A DNA stretch of 64,000 nucleotides, taken from NCBI GenBank assembly GCA_021018815.1, contig JAITYX010000032.1, forward strand, positions 2,604,001-2,668,000. Reading direction: 5' to 3'. The notes beneath the pieces are model-generated. The model saw nothing but the letters and a program-made list of their open reading frames with translations. It was not told the DNA's origin and searched no databases. The stretch comes from Talinum fruticosum. Lineage: Eukaryota > Streptophyta > Magnoliopsida > Caryophyllales > Talinaceae. The translations under genes and the position numbers were made by a program. This document shows positions 14,601 through 24,917 of the stretch, one piece after another (within the stretch, counting starts at the first letter, position 1; each line of letters opens with the position of its first letter).

Positions 14601-17600
14601 GAAAGAATGGCCTGGATATACCAGATTGTTCGTCAAATCATTCAAGGCTTCAAAAAATGGTTTAGATTTCTCTATTTTCAAATTTATACTCCTCCCCCAC
14701 TGTGTCTAGGCAGGACTATCAGGGCATAGAATGAGATTCTTTTTCTAAAGAAAATCATATTACTTCGGCTAGAGAAGGGAATTTGTTTTCATACTCCCTC
14801 TACAAGCTTGAAACAAGCAATTAATCCATTTCAGTTGAGATATTAACTAGCGTCTAACCACTATGCTCAGAAATTGAAAAATTCAGCCTTTTCAGTTTTT
14901 CCATTAAAGATTGTTGACAAGCAGATGAAATAAAGAACTGCATCAACATTGCAATCATTCACGTCTCTTACAAAGGAAGATCTATTGTACCTGGATAGTA
15001 GCTGTATTTTTGGCTTCACCACCTGCTTGAGGAGAAAATGTTGAACCATCTCCTTTCTCAATGGTAAATTCAACTGTTACTCTCCCTGTTAGCCTAGAGA
15101 TCGAGCCAATTAAAGCACAATTATCGAAAAAATAGGCTGCAGAATACACAACAACTTCATACACATTGCTCTCAAAGAAGTGAATTAAATTCAACGAAAA
15201 ACAGGAAAAACAAAAGCCAATGCAATTCTGACTCTGGTAGGATTTAAAATGTTCAAAAGACAACAGAAGATTTTTACAATAAAACTCGTGTTTCTCCCAC
15301 ATAGAAGGCTCTTATGCCAAGTGCCAATGTGCCTCTTTCCCTTGAGGTCAGTGCCATTAAGTACTAATGGGTATAGTTTTTAAGCAGGGGCACATAATTT
15401 CCACCAAATGAATCTTCAAGATCAAAACCCAATTACAAACTATCAGATTGAACAGAAACCCAAAAGACCTGTAAAGGATTCAAAGCTGGTAGTGAATTTT
15501 GGCTCGGAAAGTACAGCATTTGCTAATCATACATATCCAAAATAAAACAAAAGATCAAAACAGTAGCACATAGAAGCCAGAGGCCAGATGAATTTTGCAA
15601 AGCCCACTACTTTCTCAAACAGAAAAGGATTTTACAAAATGTGAAAGCACTGTTGGCATACTAGAAAATAGCCAAAAAGTTGCATAGATAACATGCCTTG
15701 GATACTTCAAATATTGCTCAGGCAACAAGAATGACAACCCTGGAGCCTGTTGGAACAGAAATATGTCAAATAACTAACATACAAATGCATGGCTAGATTT
15801 TCAACAAATTTGGGCAAGTATAAACAAATAGCAAATCCATACTACTCAGTAACCAAAAGTTAATGTAAATAATAGTTCATGATCTGATAATCTTCACCAG
15901 ATAAGGGAGTTTAAATAGATCAAAGTCCTAAGGGAATTAGGAAACCTCAACTAACCTTGAGCCATTTGTTGCTCAATTCTAGCTCATTTAAGGGAATATT
16001 CCATCTCACAATATGGCTCTTGAACTCACTCGCAAAAGCTAGATTAGGGCCCTAATTACCTAGGTGGTGCGTCTTATCCTAGGTAATTAGCACTATCCGG
16101 TTTTCTAAGGTGACTTCAAGAGTTCCACTCTTTTCATAAGGGCTGGATTTGTTGTTTCTGAGCGATTCAAATCAAAAGGGGATTGAAAAGACAGGAGAAA
16201 AGCAGCACAAGGAGCAGAGAGAGGAACATGGAGACGAAAAGGGAATGGATGTCAGGAAGACAATTGGGTGCTAGCTATGGCCGATGACCCTTAGGGATGC
16301 TGGTGATGAATATGTTGGCCATAAGAATTGGGCCAAGGATTAGACAAGAGGGTGGTTCAATAGCAAGGTCAGGGATGAGAAAGAGAAAATTTGGGATAGA
16401 GGGAAGAGATATTGGGAAGGTAATTGGGTGCTAGCTGATGGTTGGCAACTCTCCATTTAGGGTTGCCACCAATAAGTATCTCAGCCGCCAAATTAGGGCA
16501 GGGAGCAGAGAAGTGGGTTGCTTGATAGCAAGTTTAAGGTCTTGGATGGTTTTATTGGAAGATCAAGCCCAAGGTTAGGGAGGTTAGCGTTTGCATTGAG
16601 CAAATAAAGGACAATGAAAAATGTCTTTCTACAAAAAGATAAAATAAAGTTGTGGGTCTCTTAGAATCAATCTCTCTACTTGCTGGTGCAAGGTGTAGCC
16701 TACACCTGGATCTTCCCAGACCTTACAACTACAAGTCGAAATCTACAATGGGTGGTGCGGTGGTGTAGTTGGAATAGTTGGAGTTTTGTCTATTTAGCAA
16801 ATAGAGTAAACTATGGTCTGTTAGACAAATATTTTGCACAGATGCAGTAAGGTAGCAAAATAGGCGACATAATTTTTCTTTTTATTGTCCTTGCTAGAGT
16901 TTTGGATTGGAATTGTAACCAAGTTGATAAATATCACAATCTCAAGGTACTAAAAAATTTAATTGAAAGAGCCAGAGTCAAAAAAATGAATGGCTATAAT
17001 CACGGGGTACCAAATTTAACAATTTTGTTTCTGAAAGTGAATGTTTACCCTCAACAGTGTAATTTTTCATTATTAAGACAAAGAATAAATGAAATACTTG
17101 TAAACACACTCTTCCTGACTGTCATAGATTGAGCCCTTAAAATGCTATTGGTGTCCTGTCTATTCAGTATATCCAGGTTCAATGAAATATACCTGTAACA
17201 ATTCCAGCTCCGCAACAGTATCCAACGAAGATGCAAGGTTCACTGATACTTTGTCAGGATCCTTTTCTTTTATACATTCAATAAGTGCTCGCAACCCCCT
17301 GAAAAAAGAAATCTAAATTTCAATTAAATATGCAAACCAAATGATTGAAAACAGAAATCAGCAAGAGACACATAAAAAGAGCTCTAAAAGAGTGAGTAAA
17401 AGGGATATACTCTGCATTGAGTTAAGATAATACAGTGAAATTGTTCCATCAGATGGAACTAACATCTGTTCATCTCGAAATGACTCATAACAATGTAGGA
17501 TTTGCCAGCTCAAATGTTCAAGTAAAGCATGCAAGAAATGAATAAGCAGGCAGAAATTATGCAAAAACCTGTCCACCAACATGAGCACCATTCATAATGA

Positions 17601-20600
17601 GTACCTTCCCATCAATGAGAGATGTATACAGAAGAGATCCCCTTTCCTTCAATTCAGAGGGTATACTTGCGAAAATAGCTTCCTTCTCATCCACTGCTAT
17701 CTGGAATAGAATGGGCAGCATACAAATAGTGAATGAGAGAAATTTACTTCTGCAGCTAACATAAAGCATTCTCGATGAGTTAATGTGACTTTTAACAGTG
17801 AAAATGATACATACTTAAAAATAGGAGCAGAAGTCACAAGCAAAAAGTCCCTAAGTAGAGTTGTAAATGAGGAATAAGACAGTAAAATGATTTATTACCA
17901 TGAAGCAAGTGAATTATGCTAACATAGGGATGAAAAATGAAAATCACATCATTATATAGACACAAATGTTGCATGATGTGACTACAAAGTTCTGCTGATT
18001 TGGTAGAATTGCACACCACTTTAAAGGAGTTTCTTGGTCTGACATAGGAGAGGGATCATAACACCGCTGTGAAAGGTACAATGATGCCCGGTCCCATGGA
18101 TGAAGGAATATTAGCAACTTTACATTCCTGAAGTCTTATCTGCCCCTGACACTCAACTGGAGTGATAGAATACTATTTCTATCCATTCTATTTCTATGTT
18201 GATTGTCCCAATTAGTGCAATTGATGATTGTATACTTGTCCACAAAATCATTTGTGTCGCGTTATCGAAATAGTGGTTATTGACAATGAAGAACTTGAGA
18301 CTTGACTGCAAAACTCATACCTTTCTTGAATTGCAAACGTCTTCGAGTCTTGAAAAGTAAAACAGATATTTTAGTACAAGACATGAAGAGAATCGAGTAT
18401 TTCGAACAAAGATTGCTAATAAGTGAGGTGTGCGGACTCTAGACTAAAAACCACTCTGGACCTCCTCCAGGGATTATTAACATCCGTGCCCCTCGTACTA
18501 TGCTTTGCAATCATTTTTCTACCCATGTCGTATTGAAAATTATTTTCAACCCCCTCACGTTAGTAGCAAATTACAATTGTAGTCAAACTTAGGGTTTAAG
18601 GTTGACCGGAATAGTTAAAAGACGAAAATACCCTTACATTATTTTCACTGAGTCTCTCTCGCTCTCCTCCCCTAAACTCTCGTTTTTATTTCATTCAACT
18701 CACCCTCCACCCCCTAGCCTGAGAACCCCTCCTCTGCATAACCCAAAGCCCAGAAAATCTCCATTGTCCTGCTATTGACATGAAACTTATGGGCAACTTC
18801 TACCAAAAGTCTCTCTTTTCCAACAATATAACAATATCACCTGCAACAAAGAACACCACCCTAGTTTTTACATTTACATTCTCGACTCCAATCCTCTCAA
18901 TCACGCTAACAATATAATCAATTGATTCCTCATGCGAGGGAACATGAATTTCGGGTGGCAATAAGTGATGTCAAGAAAAGAGCTTCACAACCAACAAAAT
19001 GACTCAATGAAGGTTCCATTTTCATGGAGGGGTGGTACCTAAAATCTCCGAGTGTGAACGCACTCTGCTCGAATTTACCACAACCAATTGGGATTCCAAC
19101 CAAGAATTGAACAGAACCGGGACAATGATTAGCATCGATTAGGGTTACCTCGCAACCGTCGATAAGAACGGCTTCGTTCATTGGTAGCCGGACGACGAGG
19201 AGCGGCGGGACCCCGAGAACGTCGACGGCAATGCGGCCGGTGGCGTCGGAGCAAAAGACAATGCTCGCGGGACCAATCGAGCTGAGGCCGAAGTAGTTAT
19301 CGGAGTGGAAATGAGAGCAAGTAGGGAGAGGGAGAGGGGAGAGAGAGCGAGAGAGACTCGAGAGAGAGAGGGGGTGTCGGGCTCGGGGAGGAGGATGAGT
19401 TGAATGAAATAAAAACAGAGAGTTTAGGGGGAGGAGAGCGAGAGAGACTTAGTGAAAATAATGCAAGGGTATTTTCGTCTTTTAACTATTCCGGTCAACC
19501 TTAAACCCTAAGTTTGACTACAATTGTAATATGCTACTAACGTCGGGGGTTGAAAATAATTTTCAATACGACATGGGTAGAAAAATTATTGCGGCATAGT
19601 ACGAGGGGTACGGATGTTAATAATCCCCTCCTCCGAGTAACTTAAATTTTAATGAAAAGTCGGTTTGATTCACGTGGTATGACAACAAACATGCAAAACA
19701 AATGAAAAGTAAAACTACGGAACCTGTCTTGTTAACATTTTTTCCTCATCATTCTTTCAAGCTCGGCATTACATTCAATGGGTTCCGTCACCAAGAAATG
19801 AGCTAGAATTGAGGCGAAATCAATCGAGAAACCAATTATCGGAGGTTTAAGAGACACCTTCGATTCAAAATCCAAGCACTTGCATCAAAGGGGGAGATTC
19901 ACTCTCATCAAAAGCATACTCTTGAGCATCATGATTTACTTCTTTCCCAATAGGGCCCATTTGTAAGGCATCCAAGGGAATCCACAAGAGCTTCAATGTA
20001 ATATACAATCATTCTTCCAAACTCTCTCAAAGTATTCTCTTACTTACTTAGCTTCTTTCAAACTTAAGTCAAGCATCCTCTAGACTTACTAGCAAGCTCA
20101 AGAAAGGTTTCAAGTGTAGTTTGCTAGTGCCGGACAGGTGATTAGTTCGAGTGAATTATCATCCCATGACGTACGGTTCGGTGGGGAGAAATGAAGGCAA
20201 AGAGAGAGAGCCGTGAGGGCTAGGGTTCTGTATTGCGATTTGTCATTGTGAAGAGCAGAAGCGATGAGGGAATGCATACGAAAATAACAGGAGGTGGGGC
20301 TTAGTTGAGGCATTCTTTAAAAAACATTCAGTCAGTGAGGCCCTATCACACATACTATAACCACTGGGCTAGAAATCCTTTCAGGATTGAATCTTCATCA
20401 AATATTATAACAACCCTTCCTCCAAGTCATTTGATATTTGCCATCCCCTATGTATAGTTTATGACATATGAGAAACCCCAAAAACTAAGATATTTGGCAC
20501 CATTAACACCACTTTCTTGCAAGGCAAAGCATTACCCAATTATGCAAATTAATCACTCCCTTTCCCTTTCATCATCAGGCTGTGCATGGACTGATCATTC

Positions 20601-23600
20601 TAAAGCCACATTAATCAGCATTCTTTCTTGGCCCTCACATACTACTTTTGATGCCATTCTCTAGGAAGCTCATACTCTAGCCACCTTTAACACAATGTAC
20701 AATGCCTTAAAACAACCGAACCGCTATAAATTTTTGGCCCCGCGAACATTTGAAAACAGAAATTCTGACTTTGAAAACGCCCAATTATGTCTAGTGCTAT
20801 ATTTCAATATTAGCCAGGTCCACCCCCACGACCTCACCACACAAACATAACATAGCATAGATTATACATGTGTAAATGATGACCCCTTCTGCTAAGCTCA
20901 CCATCCGAATCTGAGTCCCTTTCTTTCCACTGGGGGGTGGGGGGAGAGTAACATTTACATGATGGTTGAGGCCTCGGCATATGACGTTAGGATCTCAGCT
21001 ATATGACATTAGGATAGGTGTCCATTGTTTGCAACATAGTAACACATGCCATATGTAGGATAAACCTCTTGGCCCACAGGTATGTCAATAAAATAAACAA
21101 CAGTCTTGACCATCACATATCAAGCATGCATGAAACTTTAAGTTCAGCACTTAATATGGATCATCACTTTTTCAGGTAGGCAAGGAAGTAGGCCCAGTAG
21201 ATTTCTTGAATGATGCCCTGCAGATGGGAGGGGAGTAAAGTAGATTTCTCGAATGATGCCCTACAGATGGGAGGGGAGTAATTCAAATTTTTAACTACTC
21301 CAGACACACATCAATGAATCTCCTGCCACCAAGCGTGGCATGTTAGACTTCAGTTTTTCCTCCAGGCATCACCTGTTCATCCTTCTATAGTTCTAAAGCA
21401 ATGCAGACTCGGATCAGGGTACAAACAATCACAGCCATTGCCATATGATGAATTCCTCATATTTAGGATCCAATCTACTTCCCTCACACACACCAAGAAA
21501 CAAGATACTGTTTGTCACTCCTTTACTGATGATAGAGGCGAGCAACCTATTGTAATAACATGATGGATATCTCCCCCACTCAGCTATATTGTAATGCTCT
21601 AGTGATCCACTCTGCTTTATGGGATTGCACGCTTTTTAATACTCGCTGAGGGATGCCTACAGAACACATTAAACATTATAACTCCTCTTCGCTTTGAAGA
21701 AGACTAGGGGTTTATTTAGTACATTCAACAAACCATAGCCAATGCCATATACATTCAATAAACCATCTTGCCATATGTTACTCCTTTTGTGACATAGGTG
21801 CTGTTCTTTTCCACTTATTTTTGTAGAACTTATTTGAACCAAACATATTTCTCTCGAACTGAACTAATATATGTACTCATCTCGACTTATCTCTGTCGAA
21901 TACCAACCTTATTTTTTATTGAACTTATTTCTGCCCAGCTAAACTCATCTGAACTTAGTCATGCTGAACCAAACTTATCCGAACTTATGTTGAACTGAAG
22001 TTATTATTCTAACACATAAGTTCAAGAGAACAGAGTTGTAGGAAACTAAGTAGTATCGACGGTAGAGAAAACATGACAACATTGTTTTATGAAGAAGCTA
22101 ACTTATCAACACTAATAGCTACATGCAACTATGCTATACAAAGTACACTAGAGCTGTAAAACATACAGAATAGATACCTTTAAAGCTTTCTTTACATTTC
22201 CCTCCATTGTTCCATAGGGTTTCCTTTGTGGAATTCTGAGCAAATAAGATATATCCTCCAGAGAGTCCTGTGCAGGAACAAACCACTCAACACTTGGTAA
22301 TTGATAGAATTACCAGTATCAGAAAATAGTGTCCGACAATCAATAACTACCTGTATTGCTTTCATGTTTGTGTTTGCAGGGATTGCCCTTCTTAATGCAA
22401 GCTCCCCAGTTCTTGGAACTTTAGTATCTGGAGAATAGAGCACTGCTTTTGCAGAAGGGACAGAGTAATTTTCACAACTGAAATAAGGTAGAGGAGATGA
22501 AATATGAACAACAATGATAGCTGCAGCTAAGACACTTTTCAGCCCATGCTTCACCGAGGACATGTATGTAGCAAATGGAGTATCGAGCTCATCTTTTGAT
22601 TCCTGCATGACTGAAGCATCATTTATTAATTTTATAACCTTGCAACAGCACACAGATAGTTGGAGAGTCATTATTACACATGGGTGAATTTGCAAGCTAT
22701 GAAGAAGAACAAGGAAAAGGATGACGTCGGAAACTTTACAAAGCATATGATATTTAATAAAAATAGGTTGTAAGAATCTGACACCTTAGAGGACGGAGGT
22801 TGAAAGGAAACTGACTGCTAATGCTGCGTGCACACCAAATATAGACCCCAAAAAGTAAAGGCAAATCAAACCAAAAACGAAACTGCAATAGTATAACAAG
22901 GATTACAACAAGAACACGCAGTGTGGATCCCACCTTAGCAAGGTCTAAAGATCCAAATGTAGGAAGTCTTACTCTTGAAGCAAAGAAACTAATTCTAAGT
23001 AATCCATGAATTTAATTTTTTTTTTTTTTGTGCAAAACATTTCTTTACATAATAAAACCTTGTGTAAGGAGAAAGTGTTGCACATAGTATTATTAGAAAC
23101 AATAGCCAGCAGATAATGCTAGCATTGAAAAATGGGAAAATGCGTTACAAACTAATATCAAGCAACAAACAATCAGAACAAATAAGTAACATCCCGCTTG
23201 CAAGTAAAAATAACATCAACATTCATTAAGTGGCTAAAACCCAAAGGGAAGGCAAAAGCCTAACTATCTAAGTTCACAACCCTAATCCTAGCTCCATAAA
23301 CTCCCATCATGCATCACCTCATTTGAGTCCCTGGTCTTCCCCTACCTCTTTGATATGCTAGAGCGTTAATGATCTCAAACCTTTTCATCAGAAAACCTAC
23401 ACTCCTCTTGATGTGTCCAAACTGTCTGATTCTTGCTTCCACACGTTATCCTCTAATGGTACCAATCCTAACTATTTGCCTTTTATTATCTCATATGTAT
23501 CGATGCTCATTTCATCACTATTTGCCTTTTATTATCTCATTCTCTATTACACTTAGTAATATTTAGTATTTGTTGTATTGAGAGTGCCAATCATACTATA

Positions 23601-24917
23601 AACACATTGTCCTTGATCTTAGTCATCGAATTGGGATGTAAACTCATAGTTTTACGATTTTCATCTGATAGTGAAAATTGGGGTTTTCAGCCCCAAAAAA
23701 ATCCTTGATTTCAGCTTATTTGTCACTTTACTCTATTTGTTTAGTTTACTAGACAGCCCAATATCCTCTTGTCATTATCACAACTCATTTTTTCTAATTC
23801 TCTAGAGTTTGATGCAGGGTTGCTATATACAGCAACCGATAAATTAACATAAATTAAGGGACATGGAAAGTACTTCCAAGCATCACTAGGATCTCATTGT
23901 AAAATTTCTTCTTCATCATGCTACAATGTGATCAAGGCTTTGGATCACAAACATTCATGGAATCCAGAAATTTGAGATATGGATATTACATAATTTATTT
24001 TCACCAAAATTGACTAGTATTGATTAGTTTTAATGGATGTCCTTTCAAAAAAAAAATTAAGAATTTTAGTACAGTATTTTTTAAAAGAATTTTGGCCACT
24101 GGGTACCTGGGACACCCATGATGGTGATGCTAGTGTGCATCCGCCCCTGATCACGAAACTACCTCCAAAGACAAAGATTTCTTAAGGTATTATTGTCTCT
24201 TTCTCTCATTAAAAGTTATCCAGAAAATTCTTGATTGCAAAAAAAGAAAAATTCAGGTGGACTTTGGCATTGTTCCACCATGAAGGATGTGCATTAAAGG
24301 TTGATCTGTAAAAGTTGTGGAGTCGACTAAATAATAAATTCCAAGTGAGCCTAAACCCACAATTTTGGAGCTGTATGCAGGCATGTCAATTAGCAGTACT
24401 AAGAAGATGATTTTTCTTTTTCTTTTTAATAAAATGTATTCTGCTGTTATTGTAACATCATATCATATCATATGTATCATCCACGAATCCTGATTCCTAC
24501 GATTGACCTCCAGAAAATCCTCGATGATTATGAGAAAGAAAAGCACCACACATTGATGATAAACCAGCTATACAGCAGAATAAAAAGATATTCGACAAAA
24601 GTTTTGACAACAAATAAAAACAACGAGACATTGGCATATTATACTAAAAAGAGGGAACAGCAAGTGAAAGAAGGGGGCAAATTACCTCTAGAGAGCAGCG
24701 AGCAAAAAAGGTGGAAAATCGGAGCGATTAGATGATGGCATTGTCGAATCACTTCTACGAATTCGAGCGGGAGGGGGAATAAGAAATTACGCCGGTGGAT
24801 AGGAGTAGTCCAGCGAGTGTTCATTGTGATTCTGCGACTGAGAGAGGATGAGAGAGAAATGACGGAGGACGATGACGCCATTGGAGAGTCGAGTCTCGAG
24901 TATAGTCGGCTTTCCAT
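8613..24917 (-). CDS. CYP37: Chloroplast thylakoid-lumen cyclophilin CYP37/TLP38
   Basis: Peptidyl-prolyl isomerase-like protein of the thylakoid lumen. Exons: 24881-24686 (an in-frame upstream ATG at 24917 is also possible), 22602-22351, 22267-22178, 17700-17605, 17298-17193, 15746-15697, 15093-14991, 13967-13914, 10038-9880, 9806-9684, 8862-8813 and 8724-8613 (stop TGA). Landmarks: Ser/Arg-rich transit start MASSSSVISLSSSLSRR; VLYSPDTKVPRTGELALRRA at the start of the mature helical domain; SYLLRIPQRKPYGTME; cyclophilin core SAPLTAGNFAKL, EIMPSGQFEPLY, DGELPVLPLSVYGAVAMAHS, NQFFFYLYDKRN and GLGGLSFDEGQFSVFGYT. Intron 6 uses a GC donor. Exon 5 is 106 nt and does not close the frame (two bases short in a G run); exon 1 is also two bases short of joining exon 2. 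Exons 2-12 otherwise sum exactly. Introns 3 (4.5 kb) and 8 (3.9 kb) carry transposon debris. Isomerase activity is uncertain for this family. Confidence 0.9.
10510..10612 (+). repeat. Degenerate SINE-like segment in CYP37 intron 8
   Basis: The string GCAAAGGTAAGAAAGCCCAC followed by a CTCC-AAACCC stretch resembles the 3' body of TS-type plant SINEs (GAGGTAAG..TGCGTACATC..CTCCCCAGACCCC). A better copy lies near 62.9 kb. Strongly decayed; assigned by resemblance only. Confidence 0.3.
11443..11564. repeat. Tandem duplication, period about 62 bp
   Basis: Two adjacent imperfect copies start with ATCCAACAAGCATTGAGCAA at 11443 and 11505 and each ends in CTCCTCACAAATCACA. They lie inside CYP37 intron 8 and have no coding content. 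Confidence 0.8.
12427..12940 (+). pseudogene. LINE (L1-type) endonuclease relic in CYP37 intron 8
   Basis: A broken reading frame has the landmarks of the APE-type endonuclease of plant LINEs: RGDFN (12541-12555), then MEEFQGCIDHC, then after one stop SLSRIDRILVNERW (about 12718-12760), matching the usual GDFN...SRLDRFLVSxxW pattern. No reverse transcriptase follows. It is antisense to CYP37. The assignment rests on motif order and spacing. Confidence 0.45.
14070..14200 (+). repeat. tRNA-derived SINE-like element in CYP37 intron 7
   Basis: An A-box-like TAGCTCACTAACT near 14079 is followed about 40 bp later by a B-box GGTTTGAACCC (14123-14133), the spacing of an internal RNA polymerase III promoter. 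A pyrimidine-rich stretch follows. The A box lacks its terminal GG, so the copy is decayed. Confidence 0.4.
16052..16090. repeat. Perfect 13-bp inverted repeat (hairpin) in CYP37 intron 5
   Basis: CTAATTACCTAGG at 16052-16064 is exactly mirrored by CCTAGGTAATTAG at 16078-16090, leaving a 13-nt loop. The function is unknown; it may be the ends of a very short foldback element. Confidence 0.8.
18471..19626 (-). mobile_element. Pack-MULE-like element with captured SNM1-type gene fragment
   Basis: Ends are near-identical inverted repeats of about 240 bp, starting GGATTATTAACATCCG on the left (18471) and ending CGGATGTTAATAATCC on the right (19626). Direct flanks CCTCCTCCA (18461-18469) and CCTCCTCCG (19627-19635) look like a 9-bp target duplication with one mismatch, as Mutator-like elements make. 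No transposase is inside. The roughly 650-bp core holds a GC-rich coding-like segment from a host gene (listed separately). The element lies in CYP37 intron 3; the cargo has the same orientation as CYP37. Confidence 0.75.
18930..19319 (-). pseudogene. Captured SNM1/DNA-ligase-6-type metallo-beta-lactamase fragment
   Basis: Read from 19319 down, one open frame carries landmarks of the metallo-beta-lactamase/beta-CASP nucleases (SNM1/DCLRE1 and plant LIG6 N-terminus) in the right order: SHFHSDNYFGL (motif 2), then LIDGCEVTLIDANHCPGSVQ (motif 3 with the DANHCPG core), then TLGDFRYHPSM (motif 4), then CEALFLT. The frame stops at 18930, so the rest of the domain and the beta-CASP region are missing. 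In motif 2, HxHxDH has become HFHSDN: the last His, a metal ligand, is Asn, so nuclease activity is not expected. Its GC content is far above the surrounding intron. Confidence 0.7.
21196..21281. repeat. 43-bp tandem duplication
   Basis: Two adjacent copies begin AGTAGATTTCTTGAATGATG (21196) and AGTAGATTTCTCGAATGATG (21239) and differ at only two bases, both T/C or G/A transitions. Recent slippage or replication duplication inside CYP37 intron 3. Confidence 0.9.
21806..22012. repeat. Degenerate GAACTTAT repeat tract
   Basis: The words GAACTTATTT, GAACTGAACT and GAACTTAT recur irregularly about every 12-30 bases over 200 bp, separated by T-rich or CTCGTC-like spacers. This looks like a decayed minisatellite, in CYP37 intron 3. 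Confidence 0.6.

Larger units (their letters stand above)
19700..22177. other. Rest of CYP37 intron 3
   Basis: Intronic sequence right of the Pack-MULE. It holds a 43-bp tandem duplication and a GAACTTAT-type degenerate repeat (both listed). No credible gene; short open frames here lack any recognisable domain. Confidence 0.5.

Noticed and set aside
20110..20313. Minus-strand Ser/Leu-rich frame in CYP37 intron 3
   Set aside because: Short, no recognisable motif, deep inside a large intron with repeats.
22192..22746. 184-codon minus-strand frame taken as one gene
   Set aside because: It is CYP37 exon 2 plus read-through of intron sequence on both sides.
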